From: Methanohalophilus sp.
Lineage (GTDB): Archaea > Halobacteriota > Methanosarcinia > Methanosarcinales > Methanosarcinaceae
Length of the DNA stretch: 64,000 bases
Direction: 5' to 3'
Assembly (NCBI RefSeq): GCF_030156785.1
Contig: NZ_JASGLW010000003.1
Coordinates: 62,001 to 126,000 of the forward strand
The notes under the pieces are model-generated. The model searched no databases, was not told where the DNA came from, and was given only the letters and a program-made list of their open reading frames with translations. The position numbers were made by a program, and so were the translations under genes. Shown piece after piece: positions 1-10,207 of the stretch. How positions within the stretch are numbered: the stretch's first letter is position 1; each line of letters begins with the position of its first letter.

Positions 1-22
1 TTGATGGAGTACCTTTTGACAT
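1..22 (-). CDS. rpl37e: 50S ribosomal protein L37e, N-terminal start only (partial)
   Basis: Read on the minus strand from position 22, the window edge begins an ORF MSKGTPS, the invariant N-terminus of archaeal/eukaryotic L37e, a zinc-finger ribosomal protein. A Shine-Dalgarno-like AGGTGA lies just upstream (about positions 30-36). It follows the Sm-like gene on the same strand, an arrangement widely conserved in archaea, which supports the call although only seven codons are visible. The remainder lies outside the window. Confidence 0.8.
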
Positions 23-102
23 CTCTTAGTCACCTTTTGTATCTCAATAATTGTGATTTAGTCGTGAGGGATCAGCCTTGATGTTCCTATTATTCATATA
101 GG

Positions 103-327
<225 letters not shown>

Positions 328-410
328 TTACTCCGAAATTATAATAGGCATAATTATTAATCATCCATAGTTCATAAAACCCATTGATGTGAATCTCTTT
401 TGTTGCAAAT

Positions 411-422
411 ACTATATATAAA
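411..422 (+). promoter_or_regulatory. TATA box for thiDN
   Basis: The run CTATATATAAA lies about 55 bases before the thiDN start codon. By archaeal rules transcription would begin about 25 bases downstream, giving a leader of roughly 30 bases that holds the ribosome binding site AGAGGTGA. No thiamine riboswitch fold was evident. Confidence 0.55.
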
Positions 423-476
423 ACTATCGAAGATAAAGTGAATTATTCTGATTAATTTCCTTAGAGGTGAATTGTT

Positions 477-1808
477 ATGAGTGGATCACAGGTTTTACTG
501 ACTATCGCAGGCTCAGATTCGGGTGGAGGTGCGGGCATTGAAGCGGATATTCGAACATTTGCAGCTTTGGGATATCACCCTTCATGCGCAATTACTTCAG
601 TAACTTCCCAGAATACCACCGGCGTACTGGATACTTTCGATATACCGGTTTCCCACATTGTTTCACAAATAGATGCAGTATGCACTGATATGCGTGTCAG
701 GTGGGCAAAAACGGGAATGCTTTCTAAAAACGAAATCGTAGAATCCGTTGCAGATTGCATCAGGAAACAGGGTTTGAAAGTTGTCGCTGACCCAGTAATG
801 GTTGCTGAATCAGGAGGGCAGCTACTCGAAGAAGACGCTGTTGATATAATACGAGACGTATTGCTACCTGTATGTCTGGTTACAACTCCCAATATTATGG
901 AAGCTGAAAAACTTTCCGGAGTTTCCATAAAATCATGGAAAGATGGTAAAAAAGCTGCCCGCAGAATTGCTGATTGTGGAATAAACAATGTAATCATAAC
1001 CGGAGGACATCTTGACGCTTCTGATCTGGTCTATGAAGCCGAAAACGACCGCTTTACCACCATTCCAGGAAAGTTTGTCAGTGGAGGAACTCATGGTTCA
1101 GGTTGTACATACTCTTCAGCACTGCTTGCATACCTTGCCAAAGGTCTTGATATGGCGGAAGCTGCAAGATGTGCAAAACGTTTTGTAGAGAATGCAATCT
1201 CCGGAAGTCCGCAGGTTGGCAGCGGCCAATCTCCGGTAGATCCGCTGGCATCACTACGGACGTCTGCACATCGCTACAATGTAATAAGAGATGTTATGAA
1301 GGCTTCAGACATGCTGGTTTCAGAACCCATATTTACAAAACTGATTCCTGAGGTGGGTACAAACATAGGCATGGCTATCCCAGGAGCATCTACCATTTAC
1401 GATATTGCAGGAATTACAGGACGGATAGTGCGTGCCGGTACCAGACCGGAAATGGCCGGGCATATTGATTTTGGAGCAAGCAGCCATGTGGCACGCATTA
1501 TTCTTGCTGCAATGGAGCAGGATCCTCGTTTCAGGGCGGCTATGAATATCAAATATTGTAGGGAAGTTCTGACTGTATGCAGCCAGATGGGACTTGGCAT
1601 ATCTTCTTTTGATCGCGAAGATGAACCTGAAGATACACATACTATAGATTGGGGTGTCACCTATTCTATTGAAAGATATGGTCGTGTTCCCGATATAATA
1701 TATGATGAAGGAGGTATCGGAAAAGAACCCATGATCCGTATCTTAGGCAGGGATGCAACTGCTGTGGCTTCAGTTGCGCTAGAGATTGCAGGCAGGCTTA
1801 AGGTTTAA
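477..1808 (+). CDS. thiDN: Bifunctional HMP/HMP-phosphate kinase and thiamine-phosphate synthase (ThiD-ThiN fusion)
   Basis: The 443-residue protein joins two thiamine enzymes. Residues about 1-255 are ThiD (ribokinase fold), with AGSDSGGGAGIEADI near the N-terminus and a GGTHGSGCTYSSA anion-hole/catalytic motif around 203. ThiD phosphorylates hydroxymethylpyrimidine twice. Residues about 265-443 match ThiN, the archaeal thiamine-phosphate synthase that replaces ThiE and joins HMP-PP to the thiazole phosphate. Such fusions are common in archaea. An AGAGGTGA site sits directly before the ATG. The gene appears to be a single transcription unit with its own TATA box. No oddities were seen. Confidence 0.94.
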   Translation: MSGSQVLLTIAGSDSGGGAGIEADIRTFAALGYHPSCAITSVTSQNTTGVLDTFDIPVSHIVSQIDAVCTDMRVRWAKTGMLSKNEIVESVADCIRKQGLKVVADPVMVAESGGQLLEEDAVDIIRDVLLPVCLVTTPNIMEAEKLSGVSIKSWKDGKKAARRIADCGINNVIITGGHLDASDLVYEAENDRFTTIPGKFVSGGTHGSGCTYSSALLAYLAKGLDMAEAARCAKRFVENAISGSPQVGSGQSPVDPLASLRTSAHRYNVIRDVMKASDMLVSEPIFTKLIPEVGTNIGMAIPGASTIYDIAGITGRIVRAGTRPEMAGHIDFGASSHVARIILAAMEQDPRFRAAMNIKYCREVLTVCSQMGLGISSFDREDEPEDTHTIDWGVTYSIERYGRVPDIIYDEGGIGKEPMIRILGRDATAVASVALEIAGRLKV

Positions 1809-1900
1809 ATCCCGTTACATCTAAACTTAAATACTGTAGAAAACAACACTTTTATGGGAGAGGTATTTGCCTCTCTCAATACAAGGGGGCTTTTGCAATC

Positions 1901-3133
1901 GTGCAGATTGAATTATTCTATTCAAGCATTACTATTTTTCTGATTACCATCGTACTGATACTTTTACTCCAGTATTTCTTCAGGAAAATCCCAATTTTTA
2001 AGATAGACCCCCTCATAAGGAATACCTTGCTTGTGATTGTCAGTTTCATTGGTTTAATGTTGCTGATCTTTACATTACCAATATCCGGAGAATCAAAACA
2101 GGTAATTGTTAGTGCAATTGGTATTGTGGTTGGTGCCACAGTCGCCCTTTCATCCACAACGTTTGTATCCAACGGCATGTCAGGGATTATGCTCAGGATT
2201 GCTCAACCGTTCAGTATAGGTGATTACATTCGCAGTGGTGATGTGTTTGGAAGAGTCTCAAGGAAAAATCTCCTTTATACAGAAGTTCAATCAATCGATC
2301 GTGATATAATCACAATACCCAACTTGAAACTGATGTCAAATCCTCTCACAACCATATTATCCTCTGGGACGATTATTTCGACAACTGTTTCACTGGGTTA
2401 TGAAAATTCTCATGATATTATAGAAAAAGCACTTCTCGATGCGGCTAAAAAGGCTGGACTTGAGAACCCATTTGTTCATATCCTCGAACTTGGTGATTTT
2501 TCTGTTACCTACAAAGTTGGGGGATTGCTGAAAGATGTGTCATCCCTTCTTACTGACAAATCAAATTTTAACAAAGCTGTCATAGACAGTCTCCATGAAT
2601 CAAAAATTGAAATAGTGTCTCCTGCATTCATGAATCAAAGAGTTTTCCCGGACAATCATCTTTTTATACCTAGGGTTGTGAAGAAAGCTGATATCCACAC
2701 AGCCGAAGAAGATTATATGATTAAGAAAAGTCCCGAAGATGTGATTTTTGATCTTGCAAATGAAGCCGAAGTTATAGAGAAAGCACAAGATGCAATTTCT
2801 GATTTTGAAGATCAGATTAAGGAACTTGAAAAGAATATGTCAACTCTACCGGCAGACGTTGCCTCCGAAAAAAAGCAAGTTCTTGAATCCATAAAAAACA
2901 AAGAAGTTGATCTTCAAAGGGTACTTGATGCAATTCAAAAAACTTCTGCACCGGAACATCTTAATAAACCTGAAGGCATTATTCGGTTGAAAGTTCTTGA
3001 GCACCTGAATTCACTTGTAGATACAATCAACTCTGATTTTGCTGCACTGTCTGAGGATGTAGAAAAACTCTCCTGCAACAGAGAGGAAGATGAGTTTTCT
3101 GAAAAATCCCGGAATGAAAGCAAATCTCTTTAA
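1901..3133 (+). CDS. MscS-family mechanosensitive channel-like protein with long coiled-coil C-terminus
   Basis: A 410-residue membrane protein. Hydrophobic helices lie at about 5-27, 40-62 and 68-95. The third (VSAIGIVVGATVALSSTTFVSN) is the pore-lining helix of the MscS fold. It leads into the beta domain (PFSIGDYIRSGDVFGRV, then ITIPN about 30 residues later). MscS channels release solutes on hypo-osmotic shock. After about residue 280 the tail is charged and predicted to be coiled coil (EKAQDAISDFEDQIKELEKN and on), which is not part of the core fold. The start is GTG with AAGGGGGC upstream. No obvious operon partner, although marC follows on the same strand. Confidence 0.85.
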   Translation: MQIELFYSSITIFLITIVLILLLQYFFRKIPIFKIDPLIRNTLLVIVSFIGLMLLIFTLPISGESKQVIVSAIGIVVGATVALSSTTFVSNGMSGIMLRIAQPFSIGDYIRSGDVFGRVSRKNLLYTEVQSIDRDIITIPNLKLMSNPLTTILSSGTIISTTVSLGYENSHDIIEKALLDAAKKAGLENPFVHILELGDFSVTYKVGGLLKDVSSLLTDKSNFNKAVIDSLHESKIEIVSPAFMNQRVFPDNHLFIPRVVKKADIHTAEEDYMIKKSPEDVIFDLANEAEVIEKAQDAISDFEDQIKELEKNMSTLPADVASEKKQVLESIKNKEVDLQRVLDAIQKTSAPEHLNKPEGIIRLKVLEHLNSLVDTINSDFAALSEDVEKLSCNREEDEFSEKSRNESKSL

Positions 3134-3185
3134 GATTAAACTGAAAAGTTAACTAAAATAAGCTATATTGAGTAAAGGGACAGAC

Positions 3186-3821
3186 ATGGACGTTATATCT
3201 TATTTCATATACTCTTTTATATCTCTCTTTGTTATTGTAAGTCCCATAGGAGTACTCATAACGTTCATTTCGTTAACCAGTACTATGACAGTGCAGGAAA
3301 AAAACCAGATTGCAAAAAAATCAGTTTTTTTGGCCTGTTTAATGTGTCTCTTTTTTGCCATAACTGGTGACGGAATTTTGGATTTTTTTGGAATAAATGT
3401 GGATTCTCTCCGGGTTGCCGGCGGCATCCTTCTTTTCAAAATTGCTTTTGACATGATGCTTGCGCATGTTTCCCGTGAAAGTATAACCGAGGGGGAAATC
3501 AATGAATCCATGAATCGCGAAGATATATGGATCTTTCCAATTGCAATGCCAATGATGACAGGGCCGGGTACCATTACCACTGTCATACTTCTTTCCGGGA
3601 GCTCAGAATCAGTTTTTCAGCAGCTAGCAGTGATTTTTGCAATCCTGCTGACCTTTTTAGCCTGTTTTTTAATACTGTTTTTTTCCAGAAGAGTCTATAA
3701 GTTAATTGGATATTCAGGAACACTTGTTATCAGCAGATTGCTTGGATTATTCTTGGCAGCCTTAGCTGTTGATTTCATTACAAAAGGGATCTGGAATATT
3801 TATACAGGGTTTATGAATTAA
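3186..3821 (+). CDS. MarC family integral membrane protein
   Basis: A 211-residue protein with about six hydrophobic segments and the MarC (UPF0056) pattern: IVSPIGVLITFISLT near the N-terminus, GGILLFKIAFDMM in the middle and FPIAMPMMTGPGTITTVILL around 115-135. The family resembles small-molecule transporters, but no substrate is established, and the old link to multiple antibiotic resistance is not supported. A TTG at 3168 would add six residues. ATG at 3186 is preferred because AAAGGGA sits at the right distance before it. It converges on valS with a shared hairpin between them. Confidence 0.88.
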   Translation: MDVISYFIYSFISLFVIVSPIGVLITFISLTSTMTVQEKNQIAKKSVFLACLMCLFFAITGDGILDFFGINVDSLRVAGGILLFKIAFDMMLAHVSRESITEGEINESMNREDIWIFPIAMPMMTGPGTITTVILLSGSSESVFQQLAVIFAILLTFLACFLILFFSRRVYKLIGYSGTLVISRLLGLFLAALAVDFITKGIWNIYTGFMN

Positions 3822-3829
3822 AACCCTGT
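3804..3829. terminator. Bidirectional hairpin between marC and valS
   Basis: CAGGGTTT (3805-3812) pairs perfectly with AAACCCTG (3821-3828) around an 8-base loop, overlapping the marC stop codon and lying 4 bases from the end of convergent valS. Its symmetry would serve both genes. Neither side has a strong U tract, so a terminator role is inferred from position. Confidence 0.5.
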
Positions 3830-3832
3830 GAT

Positions 3833-6424
3833 TTACCTTACAATTACAACAAGTACTTTCCCGAATTCAAGAACATCAACCGCCCTTCCGGCAGAAGTTA
3901 CTTCCCTTTCTATTTCCACGGCATCTGGTTCGATCTCGAATGTCTCTTCTCCCACTGTTACAGTAACTTTGCCGGTTTCAATCATTTTGGCAACTTCAGC
4001 AGGATCAAGTGCTTTGAGTGCTCCGATAATTGAACCTGCCTGCTTCCTGTATTTTGGCCCGATAATTCCCATGTTTGGCTTGATTTCCTTTGCCACATGT
4101 TCAAATTCAGGTTTTCCTTCCATTACTTCAACAGGTGAGTTAGTAACGCCTGCAAGATCTGCGGTATCTCCAAAACCTCCATATATCTCAATTTTTGAAA
4201 GGGGTGCATTAAGCGCAATTCCATGATCGGATTTGTAACGACGGATGCTGCTTGCAATCTCTTTAATGAGCTCTCCCTGTTTCTCCGCTTCATTGCTGAT
4301 CATGGTTTCATCTACCATTGGCCAGTCCTGAACATGCACACTTCCATTTCCGATGTGTGAATAAACTTCCTCTGCAAAGAAGGGTGCAAAGGGTGCAAGC
4401 ATTCTTGTGATGGCATTAAGGGTCACATATAGAGAGTATTTTGCAGCCATCTTTGCGGCTTCGTCATCCCCGTACAATCGCGGCTTTGCCAGCTCGATAT
4501 AGTTGTCAGCGAGGGTTTCCCATGCAAACCCGCGTATTGCCTTATAGGCTTCATCAAACTGGTGCCTGTCCATGCTGTCTGTAACATCTGCGATCAGGCG
4601 ATTCAGTTTGCTTAGTAACCATAGGTCCACGGCTCTAAGCTCAGCAGGCTTAGTAATGTTGCCAATAGAACCTTCCAGATGGTTCATTGAGAAACGGAAA
4701 ATACTCCACATTTTATTAAAGAATCGTGAGCCTGATACAACGTCCTTCCACCTGAACATGACATCTGATCCAGGTGTGCCTCCAATTGCAGCCCATTGCC
4801 TGAAGGCATCGGCACTGTATTCCTTTATTACTTCTTCAGGTGAGATGATGTTTCCTCTGGATTTACTCATCTTGTGCCCGTCTTCTCCCAGGACCATTCC
4901 ATTGATGAGAATTGATTCCCATGGTTTGCTGTTCTGCAGTGCCTTTGTTCTGAGGATAGTGTAGAATGACCATGTGCGGATTATATCATGCCCCTGCGGG
5001 CGAAGCTGTGTTGGAAGCCTCATTTCATGATCGCTGAGCCATCCAGAGACGTGAAGAGCTGTCAGCGAAGAGTCCATCCATGTATCAAGCACGTCTTCCT
5101 CTGCTTCAAATTTAGTAGAACCACATTTGCAGGCTTCAGGCGGCTGGGTTTGTGTGGGATCAAGGGGCAGCCATTCTTCTTTTGCAACCATTGTTTCTCC
5201 GCACTTCTTGCAGTACCAGACCGGAATAGGGGTTGCGAAAATCCTCTGTCTTGAAATACACCAATCCCATTCCATGGTGTTTGTCCAGTTCTGAAGGCGA
5301 ATTTTCATATATTCAGGAATCCATTCGATTTCATCGGCAGTTTCTAGTATTTCATCATTTATGATTTTCACAAACCATTGTCGCTCGGAAAGGATCTCGA
5401 TTGGTGTTTTGCAGCGCCAGCACATACCTACATTCTGCTCAAGGGGCTTCTGATCGTACAGGTAGCCTTCTGCGCGAAGGTCTTCGATAATAGCTTTCTT
5501 ACATTCAAAAGCGGACATTCCCTCGTATTTTCCGGCAATGGCAGTCATCCTTCCATTACGGTCAAGGGCTTTTCTTAGTGGCAGATCATGTTCAACCCAC
5601 CATCTGACATCCTGCTTGTCACCGAAAGTACAGATCATGACAACGCCTGTACCAAATTCAGGGTCCACTTCCTTGTCAGCAATAATTGGCACTTCGTGAC
5701 CAAAGATAGGTACTTTTAGTTTTTCACCTATTTTCTTATTATATCTCTCATCATCGGGGTGAATTGCAACTGCCACACAGGCAGCAATGAGTTCGGGCCT
5801 TGTGGTGGCGATATCAACTTTGTCAAAATGAAGGAAATTAAGAGTAGATTCTCTTTTCTCGTATTCCACCTCTGCAAAAGCGATTGCGGTTTCGCAGCGC
5901 GGACACCAGTTTACGGGATGGTCTGCCTGATAGATCCTCCCCATGTTTTTCATTTTCACAAAAGAACGCTGGGTCTTGACGTAATATTCCGGCTTCATTG
6001 TGATGAATTCGTTACTCCAGTCATTTGAAAAACCAAGACGAAGCATGGTTTTTTTCATTTTGTCAATGTTGCCGGCAGTAAGTTCTTCACAGAGCTTCCT
6101 GAATTCCATCCTTGGAATCTGGTTCTTTGTAATTCCGTGTATCTCTTCTACTTTTACTTCGGTAGGGAGGCCATGGCAATCCCAACCCTGTGGGAACATG
6201 ACATTGTATCCCCTCATACGTTTGTAACGTGCTTCGAAATCAATGTAACACCAGTTAAGTGCATTTCCAATGTGGAAATTACCTGTAGGATAGGGGGGAG
6301 GAGTGTCTATTATGTACTGTGGGCGTGTGTTATCTTCCCAGTCAAAATGGTACATGGATAAATCCCATGTATTTTGCCATTTTTCTTCAACTTCGCTGGC
6401 GTTATATTCTTTTGGAATTGTCAT
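3833..6424 (-). CDS. valS: Valyl-tRNA synthetase
   Basis: A class I aminoacyl-tRNA synthetase of 863 residues that charges tRNA-Val. Visible motifs: HIGN in [18 protein letters not shown] near residue 45, WDCHGLPTE soon after, a CP1 editing domain ([21 protein letters not shown]), a zinc ribbon-like segment ([11 protein letters not shown] with a later [18 protein letters not shown]), and KMSKSRGN of the active-site loop. The C-terminal part is the anticodon-binding helical domain. The frame is open 36 codons further upstream, but [17 protein letters not shown] is the natural family N-terminus and has GGAG just before it, so the start is placed at 6424. Confidence 0.96.
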   Translation of the reverse strand: MTIPKEYNASEVEEKWQNTWDLSMYHFDWEDNTRPQYIIDTPPPYPTGNFHIGNALNWCYIDFEARYKRMRGYNVMFPQGWDCHGLPTEVKVEEIHGITKNQIPRMEFRKLCEELTAGNIDKMKKTMLRLGFSNDWSNEFITMKPEYYVKTQRSFVKMKNMGRIYQADHPVNWCPRCETAIAFAEVEYEKRESTLNFLHFDKVDIATTRPELIAACVAVAIHPDDERYNKKIGEKLKVPIFGHEVPIIADKEVDPEFGTGVVMICTFGDKQDVRWWVEHDLPLRKALDRNGRMTAIAGKYEGMSAFECKKAIIEDLRAEGYLYDQKPLEQNVGMCWRCKTPIEILSERQWFVKIINDEILETADEIEWIPEYMKIRLQNWTNTMEWDWCISRQRIFATPIPVWYCKKCGETMVAKEEWLPLDPTQTQPPEACKCGSTKFEAEEDVLDTWMDSSLTALHVSGWLSDHEMRLPTQLRPQGHDIIRTWSFYTILRTKALQNSKPWESILINGMVLGEDGHKMSKSRGNIISPEEVIKEYSADAFRQWAAIGGTPGSDVMFRWKDVVSGSRFFNKMWSIFRFSMNHLEGSIGNITKPAELRAVDLWLLSKLNRLIADVTDSMDRHQFDEAYKAIRGFAWETLADNYIELAKPRLYGDDEAAKMAAKYSLYVTLNAITRMLAPFAPFFAEEVYSHIGNGSVHVQDWPMVDETMISNEAEKQGELIKEIASSIRRYKSDHGIALNAPLSKIEIYGGFGDTADLAGVTNSPVEVMEGKPEFEHVAKEIKPNMGIIGPKYRKQAGSIIGALKALDPAEVAKMIETGKVTVTVGEETFEIEPDAVEIEREVTSAGRAVDVLEFGKVLVVIVR

Positions 6425-6942
6425 CAGGATACTCCAATTATAATGATGTGTATAATATTTGCCGGGAATTGGCTTTCCGGCATTGTGTAATAAGGATGCT
6501 GCATTGTATTTGCAGTTAAATTTGAACAACATTTTATTTAATCATATATAAGTTGAATGGAATGTTTAACCCATATTTCACTTTTTATACAGTTGTGATG
6601 ATTTAGAGTTTACTTTCGCCATTGTGATGTCATGAAGTCTTTGTACTCTCCTTATTGGCATGTCTCTCCATCTACACCTGTAATTACACCCTGTGATTAA
6701 AACAAAAAAGACCATTTATGATCTGACATCATCAGCTCTTCTCCTACCAGTTATTGTAGTGAAAGAAAAACATTTCTGATTTTGTCATATATATTGTTGG
6801 TTAACTGTTGGGATATAGTAGTTATAAGAATTGCATTTTTATGAGCAATTTACTTAATGATAAAAAGATTGTTAGCTGATTTCAACATTTGTCACGAATT
6901 ATTTATCAATAATGGGCCGTATGAAATTAGCAGGAGATTATT
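6425..6942. other. Intergenic region between divergent valS and iorA
   Basis: About 520 AT-rich bases without a supported gene. A minus-strand TATA box (complement of CATATATAAG, 6543-6552) probably drives valS with a leader of about 95 bases. On the plus side an ATTTATCAATAA element near 6900-6912 could be the iorA TATA box, followed by GGAGATT before the iorA ATG. No tRNA, repeat or conserved fold was recognised. Confidence 0.6.
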
Positions 6943-8748
6943 ATGAACAAACGCGAATACATGTTAGGGAACGTTGCAATAGCCCGCGGAATTGTGGAAG
7001 GTGCTGTGGACGTTGTATCCGGCTATCCTGGTACTCCATCATCCGAAATTATCGGAACCCTGTCTTCAATGAAGGAAAGGGATTTTTACGTAGAATGGTC
7101 AGTCAACGAAAAAGTTGCCCTTGAGGTTGCAGCAGGTGCATCGATGGCAGGTGCTCGTTCTGTTGTTACCATGAAACACGTTGGACTCAATGTTGCTGCT
7201 GATCCCCTTATGACTCTTGCATACATGGGTGTAAAAGGTGGAATGATCATCATAGTAGCTGACGACCCTGCATGCCATTCTTCGCAGAATGAACAGGATT
7301 CAAGACGCTACTCCGTATTTTCCATGATACCATGTCTTGACCCTGCGACCCCTCAGCAGGCAAAGGACATGATCCCTTATGCATTTGAATTGTCTGAAAA
7401 ATTCGAAATACCTGTAATATTCAGATCCACTACCCGTGTATCTCACGGTAAATCGGACATTGAACTTGGAGAAATTCAGGAAAAGAACAGGGAGATCCAC
7501 TTTGAGAAGAATCCTGATCGCTGGGTAATGGTTCCAAAAAATGCCCGTGTTCGCCATCCGCACCTCCTGGCAATTCAGCCGGAAATCCAGAAAGAACTTG
7601 AGAGTTCTCCATGGAATGAGTTGTGTCTCAAAGAAGGGGCAAAGATCGGAGTCATAGCTTCAGGTGTTGCAAGTATCTATGCCGAAGAAGCTCTTGAAAA
7701 ACTAGGGGTAGAAGCATCCCTGCTCAAAATAGGCACGTACCCGATACCTGAAACAATGGTTAAGGAAATACTTTCCAGTACGGAAAAAGTGCTTGTTATT
7801 GAGGAACTTGAACCGATTGTGGAAGACATGTGCAAAGTGATTGCATATGATGCCGATATTCCTGCAAAGATTCTCGGCAAAGCAGACGGGCTGGTTACAA
7901 GGCTGGGAGAGCTTAACGTGCACCTTTGTGAGAAAGCCATTGCTGATGCATTTGGAATAGATGCGGATCTGGAATGTCCAGAACCTACAAGCCTTGAGTT
8001 GCCGATTCGTCCTCCTGCAATGTGTCCGGGATGCTCCCACAGGGGTGTATTCCATGCCATGAAGAAAGTATTCGGAAAAGATGCTATTTTTCCGAGTGAC
8101 ATCGGATGTTACACACTCGGTATTCAGCATGGGACGGTTGACACAACCCTCTGTATGGGTGCAAGTATCACCGTGGCATCAGGAATCTATAATGCCGGAG
8201 AAAAACGGCCAATATGCTGTACTATTGGAGACTCCACTTTTTTTCATACAGGAATTAACGGCCTTTTGAATGCTGTTTATAATAAATCAAATATCACAGT
8301 TCTTATTCTTGACAACCGCATCACTGCCATGACAGGTCATCAGGAAAACCCTGGCATGGGCAAGACTGCCACAGGTGACCCAACGGTGGAAATTGATTTT
8401 GAATTGCTGTGCCGTGGATTGGGAGCAGAATTTGTAGAAACGGTTGATGCTTATGACATGAGAGCCGTAGAAGATGTTTTGCAGAGAGCAAAAGATTACG
8501 AAGGTGTTTCCGTAGTTATTCCAAAGCGTGAATGTGTGATTTCCGCCAGAAGGGCAGGAACCCGCTTTAAGCCTTATACTGTTGTTGAGGAGAACTGCAT
8601 TGGTTGTCGCAAATGCCTTAGTTTTGGCTGTCCAGCAATTGAATTTGATCTGGAGTCCGGGAAAGCAAAGATCAATGCTACATGCAGTGGATGCGGGTTG
8701 TGTGTAGAAATATGTCCTGTCGGTGCAATCGTGGAGGTGCAAAAATGA
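6943..8748 (+). CDS. iorA: Indolepyruvate:ferredoxin oxidoreductase, alpha subunit
   Basis: The 601-residue alpha subunit oxidatively decarboxylates aryl pyruvates (from Trp, Phe, Tyr) to aryl-acetyl-CoA with ferredoxin, or runs in reverse for aromatic amino acid synthesis from aryl acetates. It has the pyruvate:ferredoxin oxidoreductase-type N-terminus (GYPGTPSSEIIGTL), a TPP-binding domain around 350-500 (CPGCSHRGVF, then GDSTFFHTGI) and two C-terminal [4Fe-4S] ferredoxin motifs (CIGCRKCLSFGCP and CSGCGLCVEICP). It overlaps iorB by 4 bases (ATGA), so the two are translationally coupled. Confidence 0.96.
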   Translation: MNKREYMLGNVAIARGIVEGAVDVVSGYPGTPSSEIIGTLSSMKERDFYVEWSVNEKVALEVAAGASMAGARSVVTMKHVGLNVAADPLMTLAYMGVKGGMIIIVADDPACHSSQNEQDSRRYSVFSMIPCLDPATPQQAKDMIPYAFELSEKFEIPVIFRSTTRVSHGKSDIELGEIQEKNREIHFEKNPDRWVMVPKNARVRHPHLLAIQPEIQKELESSPWNELCLKEGAKIGVIASGVASIYAEEALEKLGVEASLLKIGTYPIPETMVKEILSSTEKVLVIEELEPIVEDMCKVIAYDADIPAKILGKADGLVTRLGELNVHLCEKAIADAFGIDADLECPEPTSLELPIRPPAMCPGCSHRGVFHAMKKVFGKDAIFPSDIGCYTLGIQHGTVDTTLCMGASITVASGIYNAGEKRPICCTIGDSTFFHTGINGLLNAVYNKSNITVLILDNRITAMTGHQENPGMGKTATGDPTVEIDFELLCRGLGAEFVETVDAYDMRAVEDVLQRAKDYEGVSVVIPKRECVISARRAGTRFKPYTVVEENCIGCRKCLSFGCPAIEFDLESGKAKINATCSGCGLCVEICPVGAIVEVQK

Positions 8749-9338
8749 GCCCAAAAAATTCTGTTTTTGATCTGGTTATTACCGGAGTCGGAGGACAGGG
8801 TGCAGTTCTTGTGTCCGATATTATTGGTAAATCTGCGGTAAAAGAGGGAATCAGTGTAATGGCCGCGGAAACCCACGGAATGGCACAACGTGGTGGTTCT
8901 GTAATTAACCATGTTCGCCTTGGTTGCAAACTGGGTTCACTAATTCCATGTGGTTCAGCTCATGGAATACTGTCCCTTGAACCTGCCGAAACCCTGCGCT
9001 ACATAACAGACGTTGCAGAGGGAGCTGTTGTAGTGATGAATACATCTCCGATTTACCCTGTAACTGTAGCCTCAGGGTTGTGCGAATATCCAGATGTAAA
9101 TTTGATCATAGCCGAACTTAAGAAAAAATACAAGGTAATTGCATTTGATGGTGAGGCGCTTGCCCTTCAGGCCGGCACTGTCAAGGCATTGAATGTGGTC
9201 ATGCTGGGTGCAATTTCTAGATACCTTCCTCTTTCCGAAGAGGTAATTGTGGAATGTATCAAGACTATGGTTCCATCGAAGACCATTGACGTTAACCTTG
9301 AAGCATTCAGGCTTGGCAGGGAAGCCACAGAAGAGTGA
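8745..9338 (+). CDS. iorB: Indolepyruvate:ferredoxin oxidoreductase, beta subunit
   Basis: A 197-residue beta subunit of the gamma-type 2-oxoacid:ferredoxin oxidoreductase fold, with GVGGQGAVLVSDIIG at the N-terminus and AAETHGMAQRGGSVINHVRLG about 40 residues later. It partners IorA to form the active complex. A longer open frame begins at 8682, but ATG at 8745 has GGAGGTG at ideal spacing and gives the standard family N-terminus. It overlaps the iorA stop by 4 bases. Confidence 0.95.
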   Translation: MSPKNSVFDLVITGVGGQGAVLVSDIIGKSAVKEGISVMAAETHGMAQRGGSVINHVRLGCKLGSLIPCGSAHGILSLEPAETLRYITDVAEGAVVVMNTSPIYPVTVASGLCEYPDVNLIIAELKKKYKVIAFDGEALALQAGTVKALNVVMLGAISRYLPLSEEVIVECIKTMVPSKTIDVNLEAFRLGREATEE

Positions 9339-9357
9339 ACTAAACCGGAAGAATTTT

Positions 9358-10203
9358 ATGTACAACATACCTGCTCCATACTTTAATCTTGACTATACAC
9401 TTGATTGTGGGCAGGTATTTCGCTGGAATCTGGAAGATGAGTGGTGGCACGGTGTTGTTAAGGGTGAAATTGTTCATGCCTTCCATGACAGGGAAAACGA
9501 AACTCTGATTCTGGATTCCAAACTTCCGAAGGATTATCTTCACACCTATTTCAGATTGGATGATGATTTGCCTTTCATTTTTTCAGATATTGACAAAGAC
9601 CCTTACATCCATGAAGCAATATCCAAATACAGTGGGATGCGACTTATCTTACAGGAACCATGGGAATGTTTGATTTCGTACATGCTGGCTACGGCTTCCA
9701 ATATTCCGCGTATCAAAAAAAGTATCGAGAGAATGTCACGATTGCTCGGCGATGATCTTGGAGATGGCTTCTATTCGTTTCCCAAACCGAAATCCCTTGC
9801 AAGCTGCTACAATGAAGAGTTATGTGAATGCAAAATGGGTTTCCGTGCAAGAAGAATTGTCCAGGCTGCACAAATGGTTGTGGACAAAGAATTTGATCTC
9901 ACTGCACCTTATGAAATGGATTACGCAGATGCAAAACAATATCTTATGACCATAGAGGGAATAGGAGATAAAGTCGCTGATTGTGTACTTCTGTTTGCAT
10001 ACGATAAAATGGAAGCATTTCCTGTGGATACCCATGTCGAGAAAATAGTTAGGCAGTATTATTCAGATAGTTTCAAAGGGCCTTACGCAAAAGCAAAGAT
10101 GTCGAAATGGGGACATTCATATTTTGGGAAATACTGCGGTTATGCGCAACAATATCTTTTCTACCAGCTCCGTCTTGAAGGTGCACTGGGCACAGGTATT
10201 TGA
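9358..10203 (+). CDS. ogg: 8-oxoguanine DNA glycosylase/AP lyase (OGG1-like)
   Basis: A 281-residue HhH-GPD glycosylase that removes 8-oxoguanine and nicks the abasic site. The N-terminal domain carries the OGG_N signature FNLDYTLDCGQVFRW. The helix-hairpin-helix segment IEGIGDKVADCVLLFAYDK provides the catalytic Lys (in GDKVAD), and FPVDTHVEK provides the catalytic Asp about 20 residues on. The ATG at 9358 is preferred over upstream starts that overlap iorB, and CGGAAG lies before it. It starts 19 bases after iorB and may be cotranscribed. It converges with cca: their stops are only 4 bases apart once the cca amber codon is read through. Confidence 0.93.
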   Translation: MYNIPAPYFNLDYTLDCGQVFRWNLEDEWWHGVVKGEIVHAFHDRENETLILDSKLPKDYLHTYFRLDDDLPFIFSDIDKDPYIHEAISKYSGMRLILQEPWECLISYMLATASNIPRIKKSIERMSRLLGDDLGDGFYSFPKPKSLASCYNEELCECKMGFRARRIVQAAQMVVDKEFDLTAPYEMDYADAKQYLMTIEGIGDKVADCVLLFAYDKMEAFPVDTHVEKIVRQYYSDSFKGPYAKAKMSKWGHSYFGKYCGYAQQYLFYQLRLEGALGTGI

Positions 10204-10207
10204 AAGC

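Noticed and set aside
575-997. Long antisense frames inside thiDN, valS, hmgA, lig and other genes
   Set aside because: They are shadow frames opposite strong coding sequence, with no family likeness and no start signals.
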